From an uncultured Blautia sp. (lineage in GTDB: Bacteria > Bacillota > Clostridia > Lachnospirales > Lachnospiraceae): a stretch of DNA of 35,730 bases. Position 1 is the stretch's first letter. Each line of letters starts with the position of its first letter. This document shows positions 1 through 8,164 of the stretch, in pieces. Under the pieces are notes generated by a model that ran no database searches, was not told where the DNA came from, and was given only the letters and a program-made list of their open reading frames with translations. Location: the NCBI GenBank assembly GCA_900553515.1, contig USDN01000024.1, positions 1 through 35,730 on the forward strand, in the 5' to 3' direction. The translations under genes were made by a program, and so were the position numbers.

Positions 1-83
1 TCTGGGCAATTTTGAGTCGATAAGCAGTCGTATTTTAAGTAGCACAATGAGTTAATTTATTGTCAAGAAAGAGGGAAGATATT
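1..83. other. Left edge, no gene recognised
   Basis: This short AT-rich stretch precedes the first gene. An in-frame TTG at 60 could extend that gene by eight residues, but the purine-rich GAGGGAAG at about 71-78 sits correctly for the ATG at 84. I see no convincing promoter or end of an upstream gene. Confidence 0.4.
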
Positions 84-719
84 ATGACTTTTTTTCTAAC
101 ACTAATCAGTGGCATTGGATGGATGATTGTATACGAGGAATGTATACGCTTGGGCTTTAAAGAAAAAACTTATGCAATGCCTTTTTGGGCTTTGGGATTA
201 AATTTTGCATGGGAACTGATTTATACAGTTGCTGATATATTATATGAAGCCCATGGTCCTCTAATAGGAATGAATCTGGCTCAGGCAGTCGTTAATGCCA
301 TATGGGTATGTATGGATCTGGTAATTCTCTTTACATATTTCAGATATGGAAAAAAAGAGTGGGCAGACATTTCATCACAAAAATGGTTTTACCCATGGAG
401 TATTCTGGGAATTGTATGCTGCTTCATGCTTCAAGGTGTATTTATCAAGGAATTTGGTTTTATTATGGCAGCACAATATTCTGCCTTTTTACAGAATCTT
501 CTTATGTCAGTCTTATTCATCCATATGCACAGGATAAGAAGAGGAAGAAGCGGACAGTCCTTACTTCTTGCTGTGTCCAAATGGATTGGAACTCTGGCTC
601 CTACCATTTTAATGGGAGTGATTCATTATAATGCCATGGTACTTGTATGTGGGATTTTCTGCAGTGTGTTCGACATACTCTATATTGCTGTGTTATTATT
701 AGATAAAAACAGTAATTAA
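84..719 (+). CDS. Polytopic membrane protein resembling Pyr4/PaxB-type transmembrane terpene cyclases
   Basis: This is a 211-residue protein with about seven hydrophobic segments and no signal peptide. Its N-terminal half matches the pattern I know from the fungal Pyr4/PaxB/AtmB integral-membrane terpene cyclases: G-x-GW-x3-Y, then KE-x-TY-x-M, then N-x-AWE-x2-Y, followed later by KEWA and an RG-x-SGQS loop. Glu44 lies in the N-x-AWE motif and Asp197 in the last membrane segment. Their spacing of 153 residues is close to the pair of acidic residues recalled as essential in Pyr4 (Glu63 and Asp218). The ATG at 84 has a GAGG-type ribosome binding site. The RpiR regulator starts 19 bases downstream, so the two are probably cotranscribed. 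No prenyltransferase or isoprenoid gene is nearby, so substrate and activity are unknown. The family resemblance is inferred from motifs, and cyclase function is not established. Confidence 0.65.
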   Translation: MTFFLTLISGIGWMIVYEECIRLGFKEKTYAMPFWALGLNFAWELIYTVADILYEAHGPLIGMNLAQAVVNAIWVCMDLVILFTYFRYGKKEWADISSQKWFYPWSILGIVCCFMLQGVFIKEFGFIMAAQYSAFLQNLLMSVLFIHMHRIRRGRSGQSLLLAVSKWIGTLAPTILMGVIHYNAMVLVCGIFCSVFDILYIAVLLLDKNSN

Positions 720-738
720 AATCGGAGGTTATTTGTAT

Positions 739-1458
739 ATGTTTAATTATAATACTCTACAAACCTATAATGATCTTGAAACCCTTGTTTACAGTTATAT
801 TATGGAACACAAGGAGCAGATAAAATATATGACAATCCGGGAACTGGCAGATGCTGTACATGTATCTACATCCACGGTTCTCCGGTTCTGCAAAAAAACA
901 GGATGTGATGGGTATTCAGAGTTTAAAGTAAGATTTAAACAGTTCCTTGCTGAAAATAAAAAAGAAACACAGCTGAAAGACAAAGGTATTGATGAAATTA
1001 TGTATTTTCTGCATACCATAACTTCAACAGAATATGAAAGAAAGATCAATGAGGTGGTAAAACATATCAGTGAAGCAAAACAGCTGATTTTTATTGGAAT
1101 CGGAACCTCTGGAATCCTGGGCAAATATGGAGCAAGATATTTTTCTAATATTGGAAAATATACCCAGTATATTGAAGATCCCTATTATCCCGTTCACGAG
1201 GATCTGGACTCTGCTATTATCATCGCTCTTTCGGAGTCTGGGGAAACACAGCAGGTCATCCAGATGGCTGAACGGTTCAAACGTCATAATGCCAGAATAT
1301 TAAGCATCACTAACGGCAATTCCTGTACACTGGCAAAAATTTCTGATTTTCATCTTAGTTATTTTGTAGGACATCACATGATTCATGAAGAGTATAATAT
1401 TACTTCACAGGTACCGGTAATCTATCTTCTGGAAACCATTGGGAGGCGTCTCATCTGA
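739..1458 (+). CDS. RpiR-family transcriptional regulator (HTH + SIS domain)
   Basis: The protein has 239 residues. An N-terminal helix-turn-helix of the HTH_6/RpiR type covers roughly residues 1-75, with the characteristic TIRELADAVHVSTSTVLRFC region. A SIS sugar-phosphate-binding fold fills the C-terminal half (IGIGTSG near 115, then SESGETQQV). RpiR regulators sense phosphosugars and control sugar uptake and catabolism genes. The neighbouring PTS permease and 6-phospho-glycosidase make them the obvious targets. The start at 739 is chosen because GGAGG at 724-728 lies ten bases upstream; an in-frame TTG at 733 is too close to that site. Whether it activates or represses cannot be read from sequence. 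Confidence 0.9.
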   Translation: MFNYNTLQTYNDLETLVYSYIMEHKEQIKYMTIRELADAVHVSTSTVLRFCKKTGCDGYSEFKVRFKQFLAENKKETQLKDKGIDEIMYFLHTITSTEYERKINEVVKHISEAKQLIFIGIGTSGILGKYGARYFSNIGKYTQYIEDPYYPVHEDLDSAIIIALSESGETQQVIQMAERFKRHNARILSITNGNSCTLAKISDFHLSYFVGHHMIHEEYNITSQVPVIYLLETIGRRLI

Positions 1459-1497
1459 AACATCACAGACAATCTGCGTAACAGGTTGTTTTTTGAA

Positions 1498-1537
1498 AAA
1501 AACATGTTTTTAGTCTTTGTAACATGTATCTGATACA
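1498..1537. promoter_or_regulatory. Two candidate operator palindromes upstream of the PTS gene
   Basis: A perfect 14-bp palindrome, AAAAACATGTTTTT, lies at 1498-1511. A second perfect inverted repeat, TGTATC-T-GATACA, lies at 1525-1537. The heptamer AACATGT occurs at 1501-1507 and again at 1521-1527. All fall in the 165-base gap between the RpiR gene and the PTS gene, upstream of a possible -10 TATAAT at 1570-1575 that has no clear -35. They are plausible binding sites for the adjacent RpiR protein, by inference from position only. Confidence 0.4.
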
Positions 1538-1623
1538 CCTGAAACTATAGTATTATCTCCCAAATTATGTATAATAAAATTATCAGGTAACCGGTACCGA
1601 AAAAAAGGAAAGGGGTAGCTGGC

Positions 1624-3501
1624 ATGGCTATAGATTACAGAATCACAGCGAAAGAGCTGGTAAAAGAATTAGGCGGAAACAGCAATATTAATAATGTTAC
1701 GCATTGTGCAACACGATTAAGATTTATTTTAAAGGATGAATCAAAGATCGATTCAGACAGAGTAAAAAAGATTCCGGGAGTTATTACTGTAGTGCAGGCA
1801 GGAGGACAGTATCAGGTAGTAATCGGCAACCATGTAAAGGATGCTTTTGATTTTGTTATGGAGCTGGTTACTATTGACGCATCACAGGCAGAAGCGAATC
1901 CTGCAAACAAAGCAGGAGTATTCAGCCGGGTCATTGATGTGATCTCCAGCATTTTTGCTCCATTTTTATATACTCTGGCAGCCTGTGGTATCCTGCAGGG
2001 TATCCTTGGTATCTTCGTTGCCCTGAATGCCATTGACACAGCAGGCGGTACATATCAGATCCTGAATTTTATTTCATGGACAGCATTTACTTTTCTGCCT
2101 GTACTGATTGCAGTTACAGCAGCAAAGAAATTCGGCATGAACGTTTATACCGCAGTGGTAATCGCCTGTGCGCTTGTATGTCCGGATTATATCAACATGG
2201 TAAACGCAGGAGATCCTGTTTATTTTCTCGGAATCCGGGTACAGCTTTTAAGCTATACATCTTCAGTTATACCGATCATCCTTACTGTCTGGGCAGCGTC
2301 CTATGTACAGAAATTTTTTGACAAACATCTGCCAATTGTTGTGAGAAATCTTTTTTCTCCAATGTTTACCATTACTCTTATGGTTCCACTGACCTTACTT
2401 GTAGTAGGGCCTGTAGGAAATGCCGTAGGCGGAGCCATCGGAGGAGCCTATAATTTCCTTTATGGTCTGAGCCCAATCATTGCAGGCATTGTTGTAGGCG
2501 GTTTATGGGAGGTTCTTGTTATCTTTGGTGTTCACTGGGGAATCACTCCTGTAACCGTAGGAAATTATGCAGCCCTTGGATATGATACTTTTACCGGACT
2601 TCAGGCATCCGCAGTATTTGCCCAGGCCGGAGCAACCTTAGGCGTATTTTTAAAAACAAAAGACCGTGATATGAAAGGTGTTTCTGCATCAGCAGCCGTT
2701 ACCGGACTTTTTGGTATCACAGAACCGGCTATCTATGGTGTCAACTTAAGATTAAAGAAGCCTATGATCTGCGGATGTATTGCCGGCGCCGTGGGCGGTG
2801 CGGCAGGCGGCGCTTTTAATGCAGTATCCTGGGGCTATAACATGCCTGGTATTGCTACCATCCCTGCATACTTTAAAGCCGGACATACCAGTCAGTTCCT
2901 TGGATTCCTGCTTTCCATCCTGATTTCCTTTGTTCTCGGAACGGTTCTTACATGGATCGTGGGATTTAAGGAAGATCTGCCAGTGTCGGAAGCAGCAGCT
3001 TCAAATGAACCAAAAATCCCAGAAGTTTCAGAAGAAACAGAAAAAGCATCAGAAGAACTGATTATGGGAAGCCCGGTGAAAGGTCATGCGATCCCGGTTT
3101 CTCAGGTTAAGGACGAGGTATTTGCATCCAGAACAATGGGAGACGGTGTTGGAATCATTCCGGCTGAAGGAAAGGTATATGCGCCATGTGACGGAACGAT
3201 CCAGGTAGTATTTCCTACCGGTCATGCAGTAGGCATTTCTTCCGGAGATACAGAAGCGCTGATTCATATCGGAATCAACACAGTAGAATTGAATGGAAAA
3301 GGATTTACAGCTCATGTACAGCAGGGACAGACAGTAAAAAAAGGTGAGCTTCTTGTTTCTTTTGATAAAGATTTTATCGAAAACAACGGATATGATCCAA
3401 CTGTCGTTTTCATTGTAACAGAAAAGAAGGACAGTCAGAATCTGGAGATTTGTGCAGACGCAGATGTGAACTGTCAGGATACTGTTATCCGAGTAATATA
3501 G
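1624..3501 (+). CDS. PTS beta-glucoside-type transporter, EIIBCA fusion
   Basis: This 625-residue permease takes up a beta-glucoside-type sugar and phosphorylates it during transport. The EIIB domain is at the N-terminus, with the phosphorylated Cys28 in NVTHCATRLRF. The multi-span EIIC domain covers about 105-450 and includes the ITEPAIYGVNLRLKKP motif. A charged linker runs through about 455-480. A glucose-type EIIA domain follows at about 490-615, with the phospho-accepting His548 in ALIHIGINTVEL. Domain order and length match the BglF/BglP class, though exact substrate preference cannot be told. A 6-phospho-beta-glucosidase follows 11 bases downstream, so the two form an uptake-and-hydrolysis pair. 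Control is probably by the RpiR protein; I saw no LicT/BglG-type antiterminator gene. Confidence 0.93.
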   Translation: MAIDYRITAKELVKELGGNSNINNVTHCATRLRFILKDESKIDSDRVKKIPGVITVVQAGGQYQVVIGNHVKDAFDFVMELVTIDASQAEANPANKAGVFSRVIDVISSIFAPFLYTLAACGILQGILGIFVALNAIDTAGGTYQILNFISWTAFTFLPVLIAVTAAKKFGMNVYTAVVIACALVCPDYINMVNAGDPVYFLGIRVQLLSYTSSVIPIILTVWAASYVQKFFDKHLPIVVRNLFSPMFTITLMVPLTLLVVGPVGNAVGGAIGGAYNFLYGLSPIIAGIVVGGLWEVLVIFGVHWGITPVTVGNYAALGYDTFTGLQASAVFAQAGATLGVFLKTKDRDMKGVSASAAVTGLFGITEPAIYGVNLRLKKPMICGCIAGAVGGAAGGAFNAVSWGYNMPGIATIPAYFKAGHTSQFLGFLLSILISFVLGTVLTWIVGFKEDLPVSEAAASNEPKIPEVSEETEKASEELIMGSPVKGHAIPVSQVKDEVFASRTMGDGVGIIPAEGKVYAPCDGTIQVVFPTGHAVGISSGDTEALIHIGINTVELNGKGFTAHVQQGQTVKKGELLVSFDKDFIENNGYDPTVVFIVTEKKDSQNLEICADADVNCQDTVIRVI

Positions 3502-3512
3502 GAGGATTTTAC

Positions 3513-4943
3513 ATGAACAGATTACCGGAAAGCTTTCTCTGGGGCGGCGCTGTTGCAGCCCACCAGGTGGAAGGGGCATGGAATGAAGACGGAAAAGGTG
3601 TCAGCATTGTAGACGTGCTCACAGCAGGAGCACATGGTGTTGACCGGCGAATTACAGATGGAGTAAAAAAAGATTGTTATTACCCAAATCATGAGGGCAT
3701 TGATTTTTACCATCATTATAAAGAAGATGTCAAAATGTTTGCGGAAATGGGGTTCAAATGTTTCCGGACCTCGATTGCATGGACCCGTATTTTTCCAAAC
3801 GGTGACGATGAAAGTCCAAACGAGGCAGGCCTTCAGTTTTATGATAACCTGTTTGATGAACTGCTGAAATATAATATCCAGCCGGTTGTCACACTTTCTC
3901 ATTTTGAAATGCCTTACCATCTTGTAAAAGAGTATGGCGGATGGAAAGACAGAAGAGTAATTGATTTCTTTGTGAAATATGCCCTTACTGTCATGGAACG
4001 CTATAAAGATAAAGTAAAATACTGGATGACCTTTAACGAGATCAACAATCAGAAAAACTATAAGTACCCTCTGTTTGGATATACCTGTTCCGGGGTGATT
4101 TTCCCGAAGCAGGACAATCCTGAGGAATGTATGTATCAGGTTGTTCATCATGAACTGGTGGCAAGCGCTCTTGTGGTGAAAAAAGGGCATGAGATTAACC
4201 CGGACTTTCAGATTGGCTGTATGATGGCCTGCGTTCCTCTGTATCCTTATTCCTGCCACCCTGATGATATTATGTTTGCCGCACTTTCCATGCATGATCG
4301 TTATCTGTTCGGTGACGTTCATGTAAGAGGCGAATACCCCTCCTATATTAGCAAAGAGTGGCAGCGAAAAGGGTTCCATATTCAGATTACAGAAGAAGAC
4401 AAGAAAATTCTGAGAGAGGGTACCGTAGATTATGTGGGATTCAGCTATTACATGTCTAATGCAGTAAAAGCCAACGCTGTGGTGGAAGGCAATGGACTGG
4501 ACGGTTTTCCGGGAAGTGTCAGCAATCCTTTTGTGAAAAAAAGCGACTGGGGATGGCAGATCGATCCTGTTGGATTAAGATATTCCCTGAATATGCTGTA
4601 CGAAAGATACCAGAAGCCTTTATTTATTGTAGAAAACGGCTTTGGAGCCATTGATGAAATCCAGCCGGACGGCAGCATCTGCGACGACAACAGAATTGCT
4701 TATCTGAAAGCCCATATTGAAGAACTGAAAAAAGCAGTTCTGGAGGACGGTGTGGATCTGATGGGCTACACTCCCTGGGGATGCATTGACTGTGTTTCTT
4801 TCACAACCGGGGAAATGAAAAAAAGATATGGATTTATCTATGTAGACAGAGATAATGAAGGAAACGGAACATTGGAAAGAAAAAAGAAAAAATCATTCTA
4901 CTGGTATCAGAATGTGATAAAAACCAATGGAGAAGAGCTATAA
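3513..4943 (+). CDS. 6-phospho-beta-glucosidase, glycoside hydrolase family 1
   Basis: This 476-residue cytoplasmic GH1 enzyme hydrolyses the phosphorylated disaccharide delivered by the upstream PTS. The acid/base glutamate is Glu176 in MTFNEIN, and the nucleophile is Glu374 in FIVENGFG. The C-terminal TTGEMKKRYGFIYVD segment matches the phosphate-recognition loop of 6-phospho-glycosidases. The ATG at 3513 has GGAGG at 3501-3505. A longer open frame reaching back to 3450 overlaps the EIIA coding sequence and is not needed. Aryl-beta-glucoside, cellobiose and gentiobiose phosphates are all possible substrates. Confidence 0.94.
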   Translation: MNRLPESFLWGGAVAAHQVEGAWNEDGKGVSIVDVLTAGAHGVDRRITDGVKKDCYYPNHEGIDFYHHYKEDVKMFAEMGFKCFRTSIAWTRIFPNGDDESPNEAGLQFYDNLFDELLKYNIQPVVTLSHFEMPYHLVKEYGGWKDRRVIDFFVKYALTVMERYKDKVKYWMTFNEINNQKNYKYPLFGYTCSGVIFPKQDNPEECMYQVVHHELVASALVVKKGHEINPDFQIGCMMACVPLYPYSCHPDDIMFAALSMHDRYLFGDVHVRGEYPSYISKEWQRKGFHIQITEEDKKILREGTVDYVGFSYYMSNAVKANAVVEGNGLDGFPGSVSNPFVKKSDWGWQIDPVGLRYSLNMLYERYQKPLFIVENGFGAIDEIQPDGSICDDNRIAYLKAHIEELKKAVLEDGVDLMGYTPWGCIDCVSFTTGEMKKRYGFIYVDRDNEGNGTLERKKKKSFYWYQNVIKTNGEEL

Positions 4944-4949
4944 AAGGCG

Positions 4950-4995
4950 CCGCTCACAGAATTCGGGAATCTCCCGGATTCTGTGAGCGGTTTTT
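4950..4995. terminator. Strong bidirectional intrinsic terminator
   Basis: A 19-bp stem (left arm starting CCGCTCACAGAAT, right arm ending ATTCTGTGAGCGG) contains one G-T wobble, has a 3-base loop, and is followed by TTTTT at 4991-4995. It lies between convergent genes ending at 4943 and 5009. A short A run on the other side (4942-4945) lets it also serve the minus-strand gene. Confidence 0.93.
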
Positions 4996-5008
4996 GATTC
5001 ACCGGTCA

Positions 5009-6088
5009 TCATTCGTAAAAATGTCTGCCATATTTACGAAGTTCATCGGTAAGGATTTTCTTATTCCGCATATTAAAGGTAGTAGGAGATGCAAAGAATC
5101 CTCCGCCTTTGCCAAGTAGGTCTGCTTTTTCACGGGCATAGGAACGTAAGGTTTCCTCCGGCACATCCACACGGTCCGTGATCGGATCATCCATAGCGCC
5201 GTTGATCACAAGCCGGTCTCCGTATTCCCGTTTGACAGAAGCCAGATCATTCACTGACTGGGCAGGATTCCACATATCAACTCCTGCTTCGATCATGTAA
5301 GGAATATACGCATCGATCTTTCCATCTGAGTGCATATTAAAGTAAGCGCCGCCTTCATGGGCTGCTTTTACGATTTTCTTTAAATTTGGTGCAATCAGAT
5401 GCTTAAAAATCTCCGGAGGAATAAATCCGTTTTTGTTAAATCCCCAATCGTCATGATAGCAAATCATTTCCACCGGAAAATGACTGGTGAGTTTCCGGAT
5501 AACGGCAATTTTATGTTCCGTAAGGGCATCAAAAAATTCTGCAACCTCGTCCTCATCTATAATCAGAGCTTCCAATGCATTCTGCATTCCCATGAGCGAG
5601 TGCAGACGCTCAAAAAGTCCTACCTGGAACCACCAGTCAGACATGCGGTTTTCATCATAGTACGGGGCAAGTCCTTCGGCACATTCTTTCCAGTCCAGAG
5701 CCTCCAGATCCGGGAACACGATTTTTTCCTGCCATCCTTCAATAGAATCCAGCATTTCATCACCGGGCTTCACAATTGTAGCGCCGATTCCGGATTCAAA
5801 AGTCCAATTGCATCCAAACCAGTCAGGGCCGGTTTTGTTATCATAGGATCGTTCACAGATGATATCCGGAGTGATCGGGTATGTATCTCCTGACATGGGT
5901 AAATATCTGGGAATCTTATGTTCCAGGAGAAGCTTCATATTTTCCCGGGGAGAACAGGGAAGATCCGGATCATAAGGTTTTGTTCCCAAAGGCGCTTCAG
6001 CAATCGCTTTTCCAACTTCCGGGCTGACCGTTGCAGAAACCATATCAACCATCAGCGGAAGCATTCCGTTATATATACGTTTTCCCAT
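5009..6088 (-). CDS. Uroporphyrinogen decarboxylase-family protein (URO-D / methyltransferase-like)
   Basis: The 359-residue protein has the URO-D TIM-barrel pattern. The N-terminal part carries a YLPMSGDTYP-type region. The later segments CYHDDWGF, FNMHSDGKIDAYIPYMIEAG and WNPAQS are followed by LVINGAMD. In anaerobes this superfamily includes heme-pathway HemE and corrinoid-dependent methyltransferases or demethylases such as MtaA. This protein stands alone, with no heme or corrinoid-protein gene beside it, so a methyltransferase-like role is more likely than HemE but unproven. The ATG at 6088 (minus strand) has GAGGTG six bases upstream; a longer frame to 6169 would need a TTG and has no ribosome binding site. 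It ends just before the shared terminator. Confidence 0.82.
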   Translation of the reverse strand: MGKRIYNGMLPLMVDMVSATVSPEVGKAIAEAPLGTKPYDPDLPCSPRENMKLLLEHKIPRYLPMSGDTYPITPDIICERSYDNKTGPDWFGCNWTFESGIGATIVKPGDEMLDSIEGWQEKIVFPDLEALDWKECAEGLAPYYDENRMSDWWFQVGLFERLHSLMGMQNALEALIIDEDEVAEFFDALTEHKIAVIRKLTSHFPVEMICYHDDWGFNKNGFIPPEIFKHLIAPNLKKIVKAAHEGGAYFNMHSDGKIDAYIPYMIEAGVDMWNPAQSVNDLASVKREYGDRLVINGAMDDPITDRVDVPEETLRSYAREKADLLGKGGGFFASPTTFNMRNKKILTDELRKYGRHFYE

Positions 6089-6265
6089 AAAGCTCACCTC
6101 TTTCTTTTTTGATAATAATATGGTATAACAAAAGCACAGATATGTAAATAAATGATATAAAAATAACAAATTTTACAAAAATTCACAATATAGCTTTGTA
6201 AAATTCAAGATCATATGTGTTTCAAGTGGTTGACAATAATAAGTTATCGTATACGAGGTAAGACA

Positions 6266-6709
6266 ATGCAGATCACAGAAATAAAAGAAAATAAAAAACA
6301 GTATCTTGCTCTTTTGCTGCTGGCGGATGAGCAGGAGGATATGATAGACAAATATATCGAAAAGGGTACCATGTATGTACTGGATGACAATGGGATAAAA
6401 TGTGAATGTGTCGTAACAGATGAAGGGAACGGGATTCTTGAGCTCAAAAATATTGCTGTTGTTCCGGGATATCAGAAAAAAGGATACGGAAAAGCAATGA
6501 TTGATTTTCTGATCCAAGAATACAAAGACCAGTACCAGATTTTACAGGTGGGTACCGGTGACAGTCCTCTTACTGTCCCTTTTTACGAAAAATGCGGATT
6601 TGTCCGTTCCCATAGTATTAAGAATTTCTTTACCGATCACTATGACCATCCTATCTATGAATGTGGAGTTCAGCTTGTAGACATGGTTTATCTGCAAAGA
6701 AAAATATAA
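6266..6709 (+). CDS. GNAT-family N-acetyltransferase
   Basis: This 147-residue protein has the GNAT fold. The acetyl-CoA-binding motif A appears as NIAVVPGYQKKGYGKAMIDF (the Q-K-K-G-Y-G loop at about 79-84). Motif B appears as TVPFYEKCGF near 112-121. The acceptor cannot be predicted. The ATG at 6266 is preceded by GAGG about eight bases upstream. A TTGACA at 6230-6235 precedes it, but the matching -10 is poorly spaced. It is divergent from the URO-D gene. Confidence 0.9.
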   Translation: MQITEIKENKKQYLALLLLADEQEDMIDKYIEKGTMYVLDDNGIKCECVVTDEGNGILELKNIAVVPGYQKKGYGKAMIDFLIQEYKDQYQILQVGTGDSPLTVPFYEKCGFVRSHSIKNFFTDHYDHPIYECGVQLVDMVYLQRKI

Positions 6710-6765
6710 GAGGAATGAAGTCAGACCTTATTTTTGCTGATACTAAATGCTGCCTTCTGTGTGAT

Positions 6766-7215
6766 TCAGTGAAATAATTTCCTTATCTGCTTTTTATCAA
6801 TTTCGGTAATGCGCTTAAGGGGAATCCCTGCTGCTGCAAAGGCTTTATCTTTTAAATGATCCCGTTTGCGGGCATCTCTGGTTTCATGAGTGCTGTCATC
6901 CAGTTCAATGGCAAAAAGCACATACAGATCCTGATCGCAGATCACAAAATCCACATGCTTCTGAGCAATCTTATGAAAATATTTCATATACTGTTTTTTG
7001 TCTGTTACAGACAGCAGATCCTTTACCCCTACTTTCGGGCATATGATGCAGTGGTACTCATCGGCCACCTCTCGTAAAAGGAGATAAAAACGGTATTCTC
7101 TTTTTGTCAGCAGATGCCTGGCAGCATAGGGATAGTAATTCTTTTTGCGATATAAGATAACAATCAATAACACTATCAGCAAACCGATACAAGTTATATA
7201 TAAGTAAGGTTTCAT
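6766..7215 (-). CDS. Membrane-anchored DUF2726-domain protein
   Basis: This 149-residue protein has one N-terminal membrane helix (about residues 3-22) and a cytoplasmic domain. The domain resembles DUF2726: TKREYRFYLLLREV, VDFVICDQDLYVLFAIELDD, then RKRDHLKDKAFAAAGIPLKRI. That layout, a D followed by E-x-D and a late K/R helix, resembles the restriction-endonuclease-like fold, but the usual E-x-K is E-L-D here, so nuclease activity is doubtful. The start at 7215 has GGAGG nine bases upstream. It is transcribed alone, convergent with the GNAT gene. Confidence 0.75.
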   Translation of the reverse strand: MKPYLYITCIGLLIVLLIVILYRKKNYYPYAARHLLTKREYRFYLLLREVADEYHCIICPKVGVKDLLSVTDKKQYMKYFHKIAQKHVDFVICDQDLYVLFAIELDDSTHETRDARKRDHLKDKAFAAAGIPLKRITEIDKKQIRKLFH

Positions 7216-7346
7216 TTACAGCTTCCTCCCAAAGCACTCGAATGTATGTTCTATATTCTAAATGATTCTGAAATAAATTTCAAGTAGTAATTACCTTCAT
7301 ATTCATTTTTAATTTACTGCTTACGGAAGCTTAAGTCTTTTCTCAC

Positions 7347-7375
7347 TTGCACTATTCAAAACAAAGAAATATAAT
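7347..7375 (+). promoter_or_regulatory. Sigma-A-type promoter for the response regulator
   Basis: TTGCAC at 7347-7352, a 17-base spacer and a consensus TATAAT at 7370-7375 predict transcription from about 7382. This leaves a leader of about 93 bases that carries the 13-bp tandem duplication. Confidence 0.7.
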
Positions 7376-7425
7376 ATATTTTTTAAAGGTATCAATCGTT
7401 TTTATGATGCAATAATGCACCAAAA

Positions 7426-7451
7426 CCAACTAACAGGCCCAACTAACAGGC
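7426..7451 (+). repeat. Perfect 13-bp tandem duplication in the response-regulator leader
   Basis: CCAACTAACAGGC occurs twice back to back (7426-7438 and 7439-7451), just upstream of the ribosome binding site AAGGAAGG of the response regulator gene. It may be a replication-slippage product or a pair of protein-binding half sites. Confidence 0.9.
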
Positions 7452-7474
7452 GCAGAAAGGAAGGCAGAAGATTA

Positions 7475-8164
7475 ATGAAAATTCTCTTGATTGAAGATGA
7501 TAAAGAAATAAGAGAAATGCTACGCAGTTATCTTATTACAGAAAACTTTGAGGTTGTATGCGCTGCTGATGGAGAAAAGGCATGCGAATATTTCAATACA
7601 GATTCTTACAGTATTATCTTACTGGATTTAATGATTCCAAAAATAACAGGTATGGATGTAATGAAATATATTCGTCAAAAAAGTACGGTGCCAATTATCA
7701 TCATATCCGCTAAAGATTCTGATTCCGATAAAACTTTAGGGTTGGCTCTCGGTGCAGATGACTATATTACAAAACCGTTCTCCCTAACAGAAGTTATGGC
7801 TCGGATTAAAGCAAATATACGCAGAAATACGGAATATGCGGCAGTACATCCAGAGCAGACCCGACTTTCATGGGGAACCCTGACCATGAACTTAGAAAAT
7901 CATACCATCACAAAATCAGGTGAAATTGTTGACCTTACTGCAAAAGAATTTGATATTCTGCGGCTGCTTCTGGAAAATCCCAAAAGGGTCTATACAAAGG
8001 CACAAATCTATTCCCAGATCTGGAATGATGCCTATATGGGAGATGAAAATGCCGTTAACGTCCATATCAGTCGTTTACGAACTAAAATTGAGGATGACCC
8101 ACGAAAACCTCAGATTGTTATTACCGTATGGGGGATTGGCTATAAGCTGGGAGAGCAGAAATGA
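7475..8164 (+). CDS. OmpR/PhoB-family response regulator
   Basis: This 229-residue, apparently complete regulator has a receiver domain at about 1-115, with acidic residues EDD at 7-9, the phospho-acceptor Asp51 in LLDLMIPK, and the conserved lysine in YITKPFS. The C-terminal winged helix (DLTAKEFDILRLLL, then NAVNVHISRLRTKIEDDP) binds DNA. It belongs to the VanR/RegX3-like group often found beside antimicrobial-peptide resistance ABC transporters. The ATG at 7475 is preceded by AAGGAAGG. Its stop overlaps the kinase start as ATGA at 8161-8164, showing an original two-component operon. The kinase is broken, so this regulator is probably an orphan. Confidence 0.93.
   Translation: MKILLIEDDKEIREMLRSYLITENFEVVCAADGEKACEYFNTDSYSIILLDLMIPKITGMDVMKYIRQKSTVPIIIISAKDSDSDKTLGLALGADDYITKPFSLTEVMARIKANIRRNTEYAAVHPEQTRLSWGTLTMNLENHTITKSGEIVDLTAKEFDILRLLLENPKRVYTKAQIYSQIWNDAYMGDENAVNVHISRLRTKIEDDPRKPQIVITVWGIGYKLGEQK

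Noticed and set aside
3522..4379. Minus-strand open frame of 285 codons within the GH1 gene
   Set aside because: It is a shadow of a clearly conserved coding sequence, without domain motifs or a sensible gene context.
6230..6255. TTGACA followed by TATACG as a promoter for the GNAT gene
   Set aside because: The spacing is only 14 bases and the -10 would overlap the ribosome binding site, so it is not listed as a promoter.
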